Shown here in pieces: positions 1 to 10,484 of a DNA stretch of 64,000 nucleotides. The DNA lies in the NCBI GenBank assembly GCA_017893485.1, contig JACEHZ010000372.1, positions 1,978,001 through 2,042,000 of the forward strand, given 5' to 3'. Made by a program: the position numbers and the translations under genes. Below the pieces are notes generated by a model. It had not been told where the DNA came from, did no database searches, and worked only from the letters and a program-made list of their open reading frames with translations. Numbering within the stretch: position 1 is the first letter of the stretch; the number at the start of each line of letters is the position of its first letter. The DNA is from Hemerocallis citrina. Lineage: Eukaryota > Streptophyta > Magnoliopsida > Asparagales > Asphodelaceae.

Positions 1-699
1 AATATCATATTATTATTATTTGATGACTTTATTTAATTGTGAAGCTAAACTCCTAATACATTCTATAATTTGATTGCGACTCCCATTTTTTGATTTTTCG
101 AATTTCCATTGTAATTCTTTCTTTTCTTGAATTCTTCCTCCTCCGCAGCCTGTATCCCGACTCCTGCCCTCTTGTTGTTGTTTTTTTCTTCGGCTTACTG
201 TTGTTGTCCTGCTCGTTGTTGCAGCCGTCGTTCGCCGTGCTGCCGTTGTTCTTGCTGTTATCGCTATTGCTCTCGCTGTTTTTGCTGCTGTCTCTTGCTG
301 TTGTTTTCGTCTCTTTCGCTCGTGTTCCCGTCACATGTGCAAACGTCGTTATAAATGCAAAGATCTCTTATACACATTTTATTATTCTTGTGCCAATATT
401 CTTCTTGAAATCCGGCAAGTAGTTATTTATTTGAATATCGTATCAAATTAAATTCCATTATTAATTAATTATCGTATCATGTTATTGATTCATAGTTTTC
501 TTATCGTGCATTGTTGTTGATTTAAAGCTCGAGCCGTTAACTTATCGTATTATTGAACATTCAACTTTGTTGCCCCATGAATTGATTGAACTTGTACTGA
601 GCTTTCGATCCAGTTTCCGACACTGAAATTTATAACTTTGTACATAGAACATGTAGCAAACTGAGTCTTGAATCTTGAACATCTTACAGATTCTCAATC

Positions 700-701
<2 letters not shown>
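1..701. other. AT-rich intergenic DNA, no gene seen
   Basis: Mostly AT-rich sequence. A pyrimidine-rich block with many CTG/TTG/CTC triplets (about 120-330) opens reading frames on both strands, but their predicted proteins are simple Leu/Ser/Cys or Asn/Ser/Lys runs without domain logic. I see no credible gene, splice pattern or element end here. Confidence 0.5.

Positions 702-769
<68 letters not shown>
702..769. repeat. (TA)n microsatellite
   Basis: About 34 uninterrupted TA units. Tracts of this kind recur through the window (2502-2548, 8875-8970, 38894-38967, 62909-62957) and several are insertion targets for MITEs or Helitrons. Confidence 0.97.
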
Positions 770-772
<3 letters not shown>

Positions 773-882
773 TTTCAAATTATTTGATTTAATGTGAACG
801 GTTCGGAACGTCGATGCGAAGGCGGGAAGGCCAAGTGCACACGATTGCACACGGAGGGGTGGTGCACAATGAAAGATTTTTT

Positions 883-924
<42 letters not shown>
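883..924. repeat. (TC)n-(TA)n compound microsatellite
   Basis: A TC tract runs directly into a TA tract and forms the left border of the MITE at 925. The same CT-then-TA arrangement occurs again at 1457-1543. Confidence 0.9.
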
Positions 925-1097
925 GAGTAATGCTAGAGCCACTACCAATTTCACTACATTTCTCTTCACTACCTTAGGTGGCACACTCCAATAGGTAGGG
1001 GATGATAGAGTAGGTGGGAGAACTCTCCAATAGGAGTATGCCACCTAAGGTAGTGAAGGAAATGGTAGTGAAATTGGTAGTGGCTAAAGCATTACTC
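925..1097. mobile_element. MITE with about 33-bp terminal inverted repeats
   Basis: The left end GAGTAATGCTAGAGCCACTA is repeated in inverted form at the right end (...GTGGCTAAAGCATTACTC). About 33 bp pair with one or two mismatches. The interior has no coding capacity and is itself partly inverted (GCCACCTAAGGTAGTGAA). It sits between TA-repeat stretches, so any TA duplication cannot be separated from the target. Superfamily is not determined. Confidence 0.85.
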
Positions 1098-1110
1098 ATA
1101 TATATATATA

Positions 1111-1281
1111 GGGAAAAAGGGGTATGAGCAACTTGCTCATTTAGTAAATGAGCAATTGATGATGTGGCAAACATGTGATTGGAAAATCCTTAAAGGGTTA
1201 GTTGTCCAATGTATCACATGCATGCCACATAATCAATTGCTCATTTACTAAATGAGCAAGTTGCTCATATCCCTTTTACCC
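1111..1281. mobile_element. MITE family B, copy 1 (full foldback)
   Basis: The element starts GGGAAAAAGGGGTATGAGCA and ends in the inverted counterpart ...TGCTCATATCCCTTTTACCC. Nearly the whole 171 bp can fold on itself because the arms contain further short inverted repeats (TTGCTCATTTAGTAAATGAG). TA repeat flanks both sides, hiding the target duplication. A second copy lies 16 bp away. Confidence 0.85.
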
Positions 1282-1297
1282 ATATATATATATATAT

Positions 1298-1456
1298 GGG
1301 AAAAAGGGGTATGAGCCATTTGCTCATTTAGTAAATGAACAATTGATGAGGTAGCATGCGTGTGATTGGAAAATCCTAAAAGTGGTTAGATACTCAATGT
1401 ATCACATGCATGCCACCTCATCAATTGCTCATTTACTAAATGAGCAAGTTGCTCAT
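1298..1456. mobile_element. MITE family B, copy 2 (right end truncated)
   Basis: Same orientation and family as 1111-1281: identical first 19 bases, then about 90% similar. It ends at TTGCTCAT and runs into CT repeat, so the last 10-12 bases of the inverted repeat are missing. Confidence 0.82.
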
Positions 1457-1543
1457 CTCTCTCTATCTCTCTTTCTCTCTTTTTTTCTCTCTCTCTCTCT
1501 ATATATATATATATTCTCTCTCTCTCTCTCTATATATATATAT
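1457..1543. repeat. CT and TA microsatellites
   Basis: Alternating (CT)n and (TA)n blocks that close the MITE cluster. Low complexity only. Confidence 0.9.
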
Positions 1544-1995
1544 AATTAGAGATTATTTCTAAGTACTTTTGGTACCAATATTTTGCAGCGAAAATACTTT
1601 TTGTTCACAGTAGTATCAAATAAAGCTTCGGATAAGAGAATATTTTTTGCAATATTCTGCAACATCACGTTGCATGCCTTTCCTTCAAAAAAATTCTTCT
1701 AGTTCTCAGTACATCTTGTTTGATCCCCCACGAAATAAGACGAAATAAGTTCCTAGATGGAGTTGTATATTTGTCTCTTGGACTCCAATGTATTATATAA
1801 TAGCAAATGCAGTCTAACACACTTTCAGTTTGTTTGTTTTTAAATTTTAGTTAATTTTCAGCCAAATACTTTAGCAAGAATTTGTCGAATAAGCATGAAA
1901 TTAAGCTCATAATTAATCTTTTATAGCTGACCATACAAATTTAGTTTACTTGATGAATGAACGGAATTTTATTAACAGCAAAGGCAAAGCAAAAA
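1544..1995. other. AT-rich DNA without identified content
   Basis: Unique-looking sequence between the microsatellite and the Helitron. No long open frame, inverted repeat or element end was found. Confidence 0.4.
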
Positions 1996-2231
1996 TCTCT
2001 ACTATTTTAATGGGAGAGTTGGAGTTTATAACAAACAAACTCTAACTTTGTAAATATATAAACACGTATAATACACGTCCAAACTATATCCAACAAATAT
2101 AAATGTGCACCGCACGTGTAGCCCAAATCAAAACATTCAAATATAAACTTTTTTTTTCTTATTTAATATATATTCATTTAATTTGATGATTTTACTTTTT
2201 TTAGACGTGCATCGCACGTACATTATACTAG
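1996..2231 (+). mobile_element. Non-autonomous mini-Helitron
   Basis: The 5' end is TCTCTACTATTTTAATGGGA, the same 5' consensus seen at 3525, 60857 and 61866. The 3' end has the hairpin CGTGC-ATC-GCACG about ten bases before a terminal CTAG. The element lies between an A (1995) and a T (2232) without target duplication, which is Helitron insertion behaviour. At 236 bp it has no coding capacity. Confidence 0.87.
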
Positions 2232-2298
2232 TATCTTAAACTAGAACATCGTGACAATCTCAGTCCATCCAACTAAAAATACCAAAAACACACACTAA

Positions 2299-2498
2299 GA
2301 GCATCCACAGTCGTTGATGGTAAAAATATGTATAAATGGATAAATGAAAATAGCAATGTCGCGTTTTGCTGCAGTCGTAGAATGCTATTTTTTACCTTTT
2401 TAAAATAAAACAATAAGAGATGGTGCTTCATGTTCCGTCGGAGAGTAAAAATTTTTTTAAAACATTTAAAAACGGTGGGACGATATATCATGTTCAGT

Positions 2499-2549
<51 letters not shown>

Positions 2550-3049
2550 GTGCAACGATACTTCAAGTGCCGTCTGAGGGAAAAAATCGTCCTCGAAGTG
2601 CAAAAAAAAATTACAAAAAATTATAAAAAATTACAAAAAAATTGCAGAAATTACAAAAAAATTACAAAAAATTACAAAAACAACACAGAGGGGTGGGACG
2701 GCACTTCAAGTGCCGTCCAAGAGAAGTGGGTTTTTTTTGGATTTTTCTAATTACGAAATTAATTTTTTTTGGAGGGACGGCACTTCAAGTGCCGTCCGAC
2801 CATTAAAAAAATATATTTTTTTGTGCGACGGCACTTGAAGTGCCATCCGATCATTAAAAAAATATTTTTTTTGGTGCGACGGCACTTCATGCTCCGTCTC
2901 TCATATATGCATATTCTCATTTCGATTCTCATTTATAGCAATCTCCTTTAGCGATTTATGCATAATATGCATATTTGGCCAACGATTGCAGCGCTCTTTT
3001 TGACCAAATATGCATATTATGCATATTTAGCAAATGACTACAGAAGCTC
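2299..3049. mobile_element. Harbinger-like MITE with palindrome array, copy 1
   Basis: It is bounded by TAA on both sides (2296-2298 and 3050-3052). The left terminus GAGCATCCACAGTCGTT is inverted, with mismatches, at the right end. A 3-bp TAA/TTA duplication is characteristic of PIF/Harbinger elements. The interior carries at least four 21-bp palindromes of the type GACGGCACTTCAAGTGCCGTC at 2698, 2776, 2827 and 2878, plus decayed versions near 2420, 2479 and 2555. A (TA)n tract (2502-2548) and A-rich spacers lie between them. It is related to the two copies at 59276-60794, which carry a different palindrome core. Confidence 0.72.
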
Positions 3050-3052
3050 TAA

Positions 3053-3471
3053 TACACATTAAAAAATGAATCAATGGAATGAACGAAAGAAAATAACAGC
3101 TAAGAGATAGGGTGGCAGCAATGAGTTTCTCTCTCTAGAAATAACCCCCCCCCCCCCCCCCCCAAAAAAAAAAAACCAGAAACGATAAGTCAATCGAGGA
3201 GGGGGGAGGAGTCTCTCGCCACCTCCTCCCCCCCCATTCCCGCTACCGGAGCGGTGTAGGTGTCGTCGGAATTCTGACTAGGGTTTCTTGGTTTCAGAAT
3301 TTTTCGAGGCGATCGGCGCATAGGAACTATCGACGCAAAGTGGCTGGCATCGAGGGTGGGTATTGCGTCGCTAGGGGAAGCGGAGGCGGCGAGGCGGCTG
3401 TGATGGCTGCTATCGGCGGGAGCTGCTCTTTTCGGAGAGTGGAGGTGTTGACGACCGATGTGGAGCGTCGG
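3053..3471. other. GC-rich segment, possible remnant of a host gene 5' region
   Basis: After a 19-base poly-C and 12-base poly-A tract (3145-3175) the sequence becomes markedly GC-rich, unlike the surrounding AT-rich DNA. A short frame starting ATGGCTGCTATCGGC near 3402 is cut by the LTR at 3472. The GC-rich character resumes after the insertion (about 4303-4360). It could be a 5' exon split by the TRIM-like element, but no protein family is recognisable. Confidence 0.3.
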
Positions 3472-4140
3472 TGTAATACCCCGTAATTTGTGAATAGTAT
3501 AATAAAAAAATAAAATAAATATATATCTCTACTATTATAATGGGAGAAGGCCTTTGTCCATAACCCAACCCGTGCAGCGCGCGTGCAGGGCCTTTTTTTT
3601 TGTCCTTTTCATTCCCCCCAAATTTCCTCCACGTGCACAGCACGTGTATAATATATATGTGAGTTGGCTGTATACATAATATTTTTTTTGATGATGTATA
3701 CATAATATTTGGATTTGTGAAAATATATTGGTTTGAAAAAAAGGATTCATTGGAAATCCGGTTTGACTAAAATGGGCCCCACCGGCTTTGGAAGAAAAAA
3801 TGCATACGGGATTGTATGCTGTAGTTGTTGAGATTTGGTGTGGGCCCAGGTTTGGAAATTGTATGGTATGTAATATTGAAGATTTGGAATTGGTTGATAA
3901 TGTGTACATGAAGTGCACGGTATATGTGAAGAGATTTGTGAAAGAGATTAAGAAATATAGTCCCACATGGGAAATATACAAAAATAATTTGAGTATAAAT
4001 ATAATTGCCTATGATCAAGAGTCACCAATTGGTTAACCACCTTTTGAGAGGCAGCCTGTGGTGGGCAGTTGTACTACATAGTATCTAATTTGTATTCTAA
4101 AAATAATAAAATTGTCTGAGTATTGGGGCGGGGCGTTACA
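3472..4140 (+). repeat. LTR of TRIM-like element, plus-strand copy
   Basis: The LTR begins TGTAATACCCCG and ends GGGGCGTTACA, so its termini form an imperfect inverted repeat. It is followed at once by a primer binding site. It is the same family as the minus-strand LTRs at 7780-9716; here the microsatellite zone of the LTR is interrupted by a Helitron end (3525-3655). A TATAAATA box lies at 3994-4001. The open frame across it (3788-4036) recurs in all copies only because the LTRs are conserved, and is not a gene. Confidence 0.88.
3525..3655 (+). mobile_element. Helitron-derived insertion inside the LTR
   Basis: TCTCTACTATTATAATGGGA, the Helitron 5' consensus of this window, starts inside the (TA) zone of the LTR. 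A hairpin CACGTGC-ACA-GCACGTG follows at about 3631-3647. The expected CTAG terminus is absent, so the 3' end is decayed or trimmed. The other LTR copies have CA/TA repeats at this point instead. Confidence 0.7.
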
Positions 4141-4302
4141 AATGGTATCAGAGCCGACTTTTGACACCGGGTGTAGAAGAGGGCCTGATTCCGGAAGATT
4201 TGATTTGGAATTTGGTATAAATACTCCGGTTTGGATTAATTCAGGATTAAAATATATTAGCCAATGATCAAGAGTCACCTAATTGGTTAACCACCTTTTG
4301 GT
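4141..4302 (+). mobile_element. PBS, short internal region and 3' LTR fragment of the TRIM-like element
   Basis: TGGTATCAGAGCCGAC at 4143-4158 matches the initiator-methionine tRNA primer site. About 105 bp of internal sequence follow, without coding capacity. A fragment of a second LTR (about 4250-4302, CCAATGATCAAGAGTCACC...) follows, truncated on both sides. With the LTR at 3472 this is a degraded LTR-internal-LTR unit. Confidence 0.75.
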
Positions 4303-4770
4303 GGTTCGACGGAGGAGAGCGATGACAACTTCGGGCATGGAGAGAGTGGAGGGAGGGATAAAGATGAATATTTATTTTTGAATTTCAAATTGGGTTTTTG
4401 AAATTCAAAATTTGATCTGGGGGTGTATGGACGGGAAAATTTGTGAAGTGATTTGAATTTCATACTAGATTGTTGAAATTCAAATCAGATTGGGGGAAGT
4501 GTGGAAAGGAAAATTACTGTTATTTGAATTCCAAATTAGATTTTTTTGGAAATTCAAATTAGATTCGGAGAGTAGTGAGCGTGATCTCGGGTCGTGAGTT
4601 GGGTTCTTGATTGATTTCAAGGACTCATTTTGAGATGGCTTAGTAGCTCCCTATTATTGATCATTGGTGAATGGACGAATCTGCATCGACGCGGTGTACG
4701 ACTTTGTCAACATCGTTAGGTTTGTTGTACGAGTCGTCGATATGATGGTAGATGTATGAGCTGTGATTGT
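4303..4770. other. Unassigned sequence with GAATTTCAAA-type repeats
   Basis: Short imperfect repeats of a motif like TTTGAATTTCAAATT occur about five times between 4375 and 4560. No open frame of note. The GC content of the first part resembles 3176-3471, so both may belong to one pre-insertion locus. Confidence 0.35.
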
Positions 4771-5332
4771 TGTGTAACATTCCGATCTATTATATATATA
4801 TACTTTCGTATATATTTCATTTTATGAGGATTTGAGACCGTATGTATTTTTGCATACATAATTTCATATGTTTTCTAGAGTCCAATATTTTTCTTCATAG
4901 CCTAATAGACTGATTATTCTCTTTGTTTCCTACAAGAGTTATTTTAAAGCCTAAAGAACATCCTAGGCCTAATTCTAACCCATTATAATTAATTTAAGTA
5001 TTTCTCCTTGGGCCCATGATTTTTGGCCCAAATAGTAAACTCATTTAGTTTAATTCTCTTTTAATTATGATGACTTGTAGTGTGGACTCAATTAATAAAT
5101 TAGTGCATGAACAAATTTAAGAATGGGGACACTAGGATGGCACGTGCATGCAATATGGTGTGCATCACACACTTTTTGGGGCCGGTTTTGATCCAAGAGA
5201 GAGGGAGAGATGGGAGTAGTGGTGAGGTAGTTTCTCAAGTCATGGGTGGTTATGGCGACTTCCAAACTCATCCTAGCCTTTAATCCCTAACTAGTTGATC
5301 TAATCCTAGCCATTCAATCCACCCAAAATTAT

Positions 5333-5341
5333 GTATAAATA
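5333..5341 (+). promoter_or_regulatory. TATA box of the Tekay LTR promoter (candidate)
   Basis: GTATAAATA in a locally A/T-poor context, with a likely start region about 30 bases downstream. This is the best TATA match in the LTR. The same TATAAATA string occurs in every LTR family here. Confidence 0.5.
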
Positions 5342-6054
5342 CCCCATAGTTTCTTCTCATCTTAGTACATTAGCAAATTTATTAAAGAGAGAAAAGAATT
5401 AGAGTGAGAAAAGATTGAGAGTTTGGGGAGAAAAAGATTGAGGAAATTCTTGTGTGAGTGTTCATCCAAGAGAAGGTCGGGAATCACACTAGGAGAGGTT
5501 CGGTTTTGCTACATCTAGGAGGAGAAGGATCATTTCGTGCATTCTAAAGGATTTTCTAGGAGCTTTCTATTTCGTGTTTCTTCAAAAAGATGGGTGTTTC
5601 TCATGACTTCTAATTTAGATACCATGCAAGGTCTTGTGCTAATTATGCAAGAATAAATGAGTGAAAGTATTGCTCCTTGTTAATACGATGATTAAAGTGA
5701 AAATGGAACACAAGTGAAATTGTATAAAATGAATGGGTGAACTTAATGGAATGATATGATTAATGTTATGTTATTCTTGATTTTTATCTAGCATGCTAAA
5801 TTGGAATAAATGTTTATCTCTGTAGAAAAATGATGATTAAGGGAAAAATACTTTTTTTGAAGTCGTGGTTGTGTAGAAAATACTAGTCGTAAGAATCCCT
5901 ACATTATTTAGTAAACTATGCATGTTGTGAGGGTAGTCAAATAAAGTTGCAAGTTAATTTCGAGAGATGAACATATTGTAGTATAAACTAAAATGTTGTG
6001 TATTAATCGAAAGGAAAGAAGAAACGATTCTATATTTCAAGTTTTGTTACTAAT

Positions 6055-6294
6055 CAGTCGACCGAATAGGTATAGTTAGTCGACTGACCTGGTTATTGAA
6101 TTCTTCGAGTTAAAACCCTACAGAACAGCCGACTGATCTGAGTAACAGTCGACTGCCCTGAATCCTTCGAGTTTTAATTCTTTTCTTTGAACAGCCGACT
6201 GACCAAGTTTAGCAGTCGACTGTCCCGACCATTTTTCTTGAGTCTTTTAAATTCTTAATGAACAGTTGACTGGCTATGTTTTGAGAGTCGACTG
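6055..6294. repeat. Four phased pairs of CAGTCGACTG-type palindromes in the Tekay LTR
   Basis: Motif starts (the A of AGTCGACTG or a one-base variant) are at 6056/6078, 6127/6147, 6193/6214 and 6264/6286, giving within-pair spacings of 22, 20, 21 and 22 bp. The 3' LTR repeats the set at about 42275-42515. Athila elements in this window carry the same motif with the same spacing. Confidence 0.85.
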
Positions 6295-7651
6295 TCTAGA
6301 TTATTTTGAAGTCTCAGATTTTTTTCTGTCTCGTGATAAAAATGAATATATATATATATTGTTTGAAAGAGATTTGATGGAGATTGGAGGTGACGGATTA
6401 GAAAAGTGAATTTTATTTACCTTTGCATGAATCGTATATGAGGTGAAGTGAAATATTCTGCTGAATTTATGAAAAGTTTTATGACTATGAATACTATGAA
6501 CATGAAAAAGGAAAGTCTGATGTAATCATGAAAAAAATGAAGTTACGAGCTTGAAAGGCTCAATTCTTGTGCAATTGTGAATTGAAATTGAGAACTAGAG
6601 TGTAGCTAAGCATCATACCGGCATTGAAAAAGAAATGAATTGAAATAAAATTTGAAATGAAAAGACCAAGATTTGGGTCGCGTTGAATAAAGAATTAAGA
6701 CCGGTATAGTGGAAAGGCTAACTCTAGAGAATTGATTTTGTTCATGATACTAATAAACTAAGGATTAGACACATAGTGAAGATGTGATGAAAGTAAGAGA
6801 AAAACACGAGTATGAGGGCCATCGGATTGGCGGTTTGAGAGTGATTCACAGACTGCCTGCTTGATGCGTCATGACATGGCGTGAGCACTACTGCAGAATT
6901 ATCGTCCCGGTGGTGACGCTTGTGGGGTGTTTTGGTGGCTACGGGTGGTGCCATTATTCCATGGCGGAGGCTGAATTGACCATAGTCTGCCTGCTTGATG
7001 CATCATGTCAGTGCGTGGGATTTCCCTCTAGACTACCTGGACATGGGCTCGTAGATCATAGAACATCTAGGATACTTACCGTAGTTACCGTAGTAGTTTA
7101 AGTCATGGCGAGGGATTGAACCCTATAAGATGAAGTACGATTAAGGGCTTGCCCTCGGACCTATGTAGTATGGGATGCATAGAATCCGAACAAGTGCGCA
7201 TTAGTGTCATATAATATAACAACAGCATTAAGGACTAAGTGCACAGCACGACACGACATCAATAGGATAGTCCCTTTAGCTTTGTTTTGTGAACAAGTTT
7301 GTGATTTTGTCAAGAAATGAGAATCGTTATACTGTTTCTGGCATAGAGAGGATGGCCGTGTATAATTTTCGTCGGTTGAATAAACTGACGTACCCACAGT
7401 TTTGTGTGCAGGGTAAATGGCCTGATAAAGATTAAAGGAGAACTGATGCTTAGAGATCATTCAAATATTGTTGTACTTTTATGTAAATGTTGTAAATTGC
7501 TTCCGCTATAAAATGTAAAGTGTAAAGATTTCATTGTAACTCTGATGTAAAGTGAAAAGTTTTAAATTCCTTGTAAAATTGTACGAAAGAAGTGTAAAGA
7601 TCATGTGGAATCTCGAATTCAGTTGTATTTTGGAATTCGGGGTGTTACAGA

Positions 7652-7666
7652 GTGGTATCAGAGCCA
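7652..7666 (+). other. Primer binding site of the Tekay element
   Basis: GTGGTATCAGAGCCA lies three bases after the LTR end. TGGTATCAGAGC is the complement of the 3' end of the initiator-methionine tRNA, the usual chromovirus primer. Confidence 0.9.
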
Positions 7667-7779
7667 CGCTTCACAGTAGTACAAATTTATAAAGAACGAC
7701 ACCTTAGAAGTGGACATTAGAGTGTGTGTTGAGTCTAGAGATTTAAATGTAAGTCACTTACATTTGTGTTGCTCTACGA

Positions 7780-8230
7780 TGTAACGCCCCGCCCCAATAC
7801 TTAGACAATTTTATTATTTTTAGAATACAAATTAGATACTATGTAGTACAACTGCCCACAACAGGCTGCCTCTCAAAAGGTGGTTAACCAATTAGGTGAC
7901 TCTTGATCATAGGCAATTATATTTATACTCAAACTATTTTTATATATTTCCCATGTGGGACTATATTTCTTAATCTCTTTCACAAATCTCTTCACAAATA
8001 CCATGCACTTCATGTACACATTATCAACCAATTCCAAATCTTCAATATTACATACCATACAATTTCCAAACCTGGGCCCACACCAAATCTCAACAACTAC
8101 AGCATACAATCCCGTATGCATTTTTTCTTCCAAAGCCGGTGGGGCCCATTTTAGTCAAACCGGATTTCCAATGAATCCTTTTTTCAAACCAATATATTTT
8201 CACAAATCCAAATATTATGTATACAGCCAA

Positions 8231-8295
<65 letters not shown>

Positions 8296-8336
8296 TATTT
8301 TTTTATTATACTATTCAAAAATTACGGGGTATTACA
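7780..8336 (-). repeat. TRIM-like LTR, leftmost
   Basis: On the minus strand it reads TGTAATACCCCG...GGGCGTTACA. It holds a (CA)n-(TA)n tract at 8233-8298. The internal region 8337-8455 separates it from the next LTR and ends in the minus-strand primer site (GGCTCTGATACCA on the plus strand, 8441-8453). Confidence 0.87.
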
Positions 8337-8455
8337 TACACCCATCTAGTGTAGGATCCGCCTTTCTAGGCGATGTAGTATCGTCCTTGACCCCGGAGAT
8401 AAATCACTCTCAACACCGCAGATCCTTGGTGTCGAAAGTCGGCTCTGATACCATT

Positions 8456-9006
<551 letters not shown>

Positions 9007-9169
9007 ATATATATTATATTATATATATACATCGTCCTCGATTCTGGAGATAAATCACTCTCAACACCGCAGATCCTGCCTGATCCCGGAGATAAATGAC
9101 TCTCAACACCGCGGATCATACTGAGGCCCTCTTCTACACTTGGTGTCGAAAGTCGGCTCTGATATCATT

Positions 9170-9623
9170 TGTAACGCCTCGCCCCAATACTCAGACAATT
9201 TTATTATTTTTAGAATACAAATTAGATACTATATAGTACAACTACCCACCATAGGCTGCCTCTCAAAAGGTGGTTAACCAATTAGGTGACTCTTGATCAT
9301 AGGCAATTATATTTATACTCAAACTATTTTTGTACATTTCCCATGTGGAACTATATTTCTTAATCTCTTTCACAAATCTCTTCACAAATACCGTGCACTT
9401 CATGTACACATTATCAACCAATTCCAAATCTTCAATATTACATACCATACAATTTCCAAACCTGGGCCCACACCAAATCTCAACAACTACAGCATACAAT
9501 CCCGTATGCATTTTTTCTTCCAAAGCCGGTGGGGCTCATTTTAGTCAAACCGGATTTCCAATGAATCCTTTTTTTCAAACCAATATATTTTCACAAATCC
9601 AAATATTATGTATACAACCAACT

Positions 9624-9694
<71 letters not shown>

Positions 9695-9716
9695 TATTTT
9701 TTTATTATACAATTCA
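9170..9716 (-). repeat. TRIM-like LTR, right, truncated at its start
   Basis: It is preceded on the plus strand by the complementary primer site (GGCTCTGATATCA, about 9155-9167). It contains (CA)n 9626-9679 and (TA)n. The terminal LTR bases are replaced at about 9716 by the 3' part of another LTR in plus orientation. Confidence 0.83.
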
Positions 9717-9886
9717 CCTTTTGAGAGGCAGCCTGTGGTGGGCAGTTGTACTACATAGTATCTAATTTGTCTTCTAAAAATATTAAAAATTGTCTGAGTA
9801 TTGGGGCGGGGCAGTTGTACTACATAGTATCTAATTTGTATTCCAAAAATAATAAAATTGTCTGAGTATTGGGGCGGGGCGTTACA
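9717..9886 (+). repeat. Inverted LTR 3' end with internal duplication
   Basis: Begins CCTTTTGAGAGGCAGCCTG and ends GGGGCGGGGCGTTACA, as in the plus-strand LTR at 3472-4140. A segment of about 75 bp (CAGTTGTACTACATAGTATC...GGGGCGGGG) is present twice in tandem. Confidence 0.82.
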
Positions 9887-9919
9887 TACGATTTATGCTT
9901 CTTCCTCTCTATTTCTAAG

Positions 9920-10339
9920 ATGGCTGATCACTTCGACCCTGCTGGAGACGACAATTGACATATCATAGAGGAAGATTATTATCCTGGACAAGCAGATTCT
10001 GAGGAAGAGTACTACCCAGGACAAGCAGACTCTGACGGAGAAGAAAGGCCTGAGTCCCGAGAGATCATCCCACCTCTGGACTCATCTGATGACTCTTCTG
10101 ACGATGAAGAACCAGTTCCAATTAGTCTTGTGATATCTCTTCAGAGGCAGGTTGAGACTCTGCGAGAGAGAGTAGGACTATTGGAGGGTCAGTTGGCGAA
10201 GTGCAAGGATGATTTTGCAGTTCTCAGTCATCGTGTATGGGAACTCGAGAAGAGGAAAAACATGACCGATGTACTGAAGGAGGAAATGGAGGAACTACGG
10301 GGAGAGCTTCGTGAAGCGAAGAGGAACCGTAGGAGTTAG
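9920..10339 (+). pseudogene. Extra acidic/coiled-coil ORF upstream of Tekay gag (one stop)
   Basis: An ATG at 9920 opens a frame of 140 codons ending TAG at 10339, interrupted only by TGA at codon 13. The first half is acidic and contains a duplicated YYPGQADS motif (about residues 20-37). The second half (about residues 70-135) is charged with heptad-like spacing, consistent with a coiled coil. It lies between leader and gag, about 145 bases before the gag ATG. I do not recognise a family; chromovirus elements normally start with gag here. It could be a captured or element-specific accessory gene. Function is not inferred. Confidence 0.55.
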
Positions 10340-10484
10340 ACTGTTGTAGCTTCTACTGCTTTCATTCTGATGACAAGAAATATTTTTAATTCGAATGTAT
10401 AAAGTTTGAAATTCAATGAAATGAAAAGATGATTTAAAATTCATATTTTATACTTCGAATTTAATAGATCTTTTGCATCAGAAT

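Larger units (their letters stand above)
4771..7649 (+). repeat. 5' LTR of the Tekay element
   Basis: It starts TGTGTAAC... and ends ...GGGGTGTTACA, immediately before a primer binding site. At 2879 bp it is long but within the range of plant gypsy LTRs. It matches the interrupted 3' LTR (30861-31112 plus 41215-42744) almost base for base, including the paired GTCGAC motifs at 6055-6294. Few differences are visible; several are C/T changes inside those CpG-containing motifs. No coding frame is supported. Confidence 0.88.

Noticed and set aside
90..422. Overlapping open frames on both strands in the first 430 bases
   Set aside because: The translations are Leu/Ser/Cys or Asn/Ser/Lys runs from pyrimidine-rich DNA, with no start context, motif or homologous pattern.
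542..1044. Frames reading through (TA)n and (TC)n tracts
   Set aside because: Tyr-Ile and Arg-Glu repeats are translations of microsatellites.
7873..8133. Conserved frame MEEKMHTGLYAVVVEIW present in three places
   Set aside because: It recurs because it lies in the LTR of the TRIM-like family; codon positions show no preference and the frame crosses non-coding LTR sequence.
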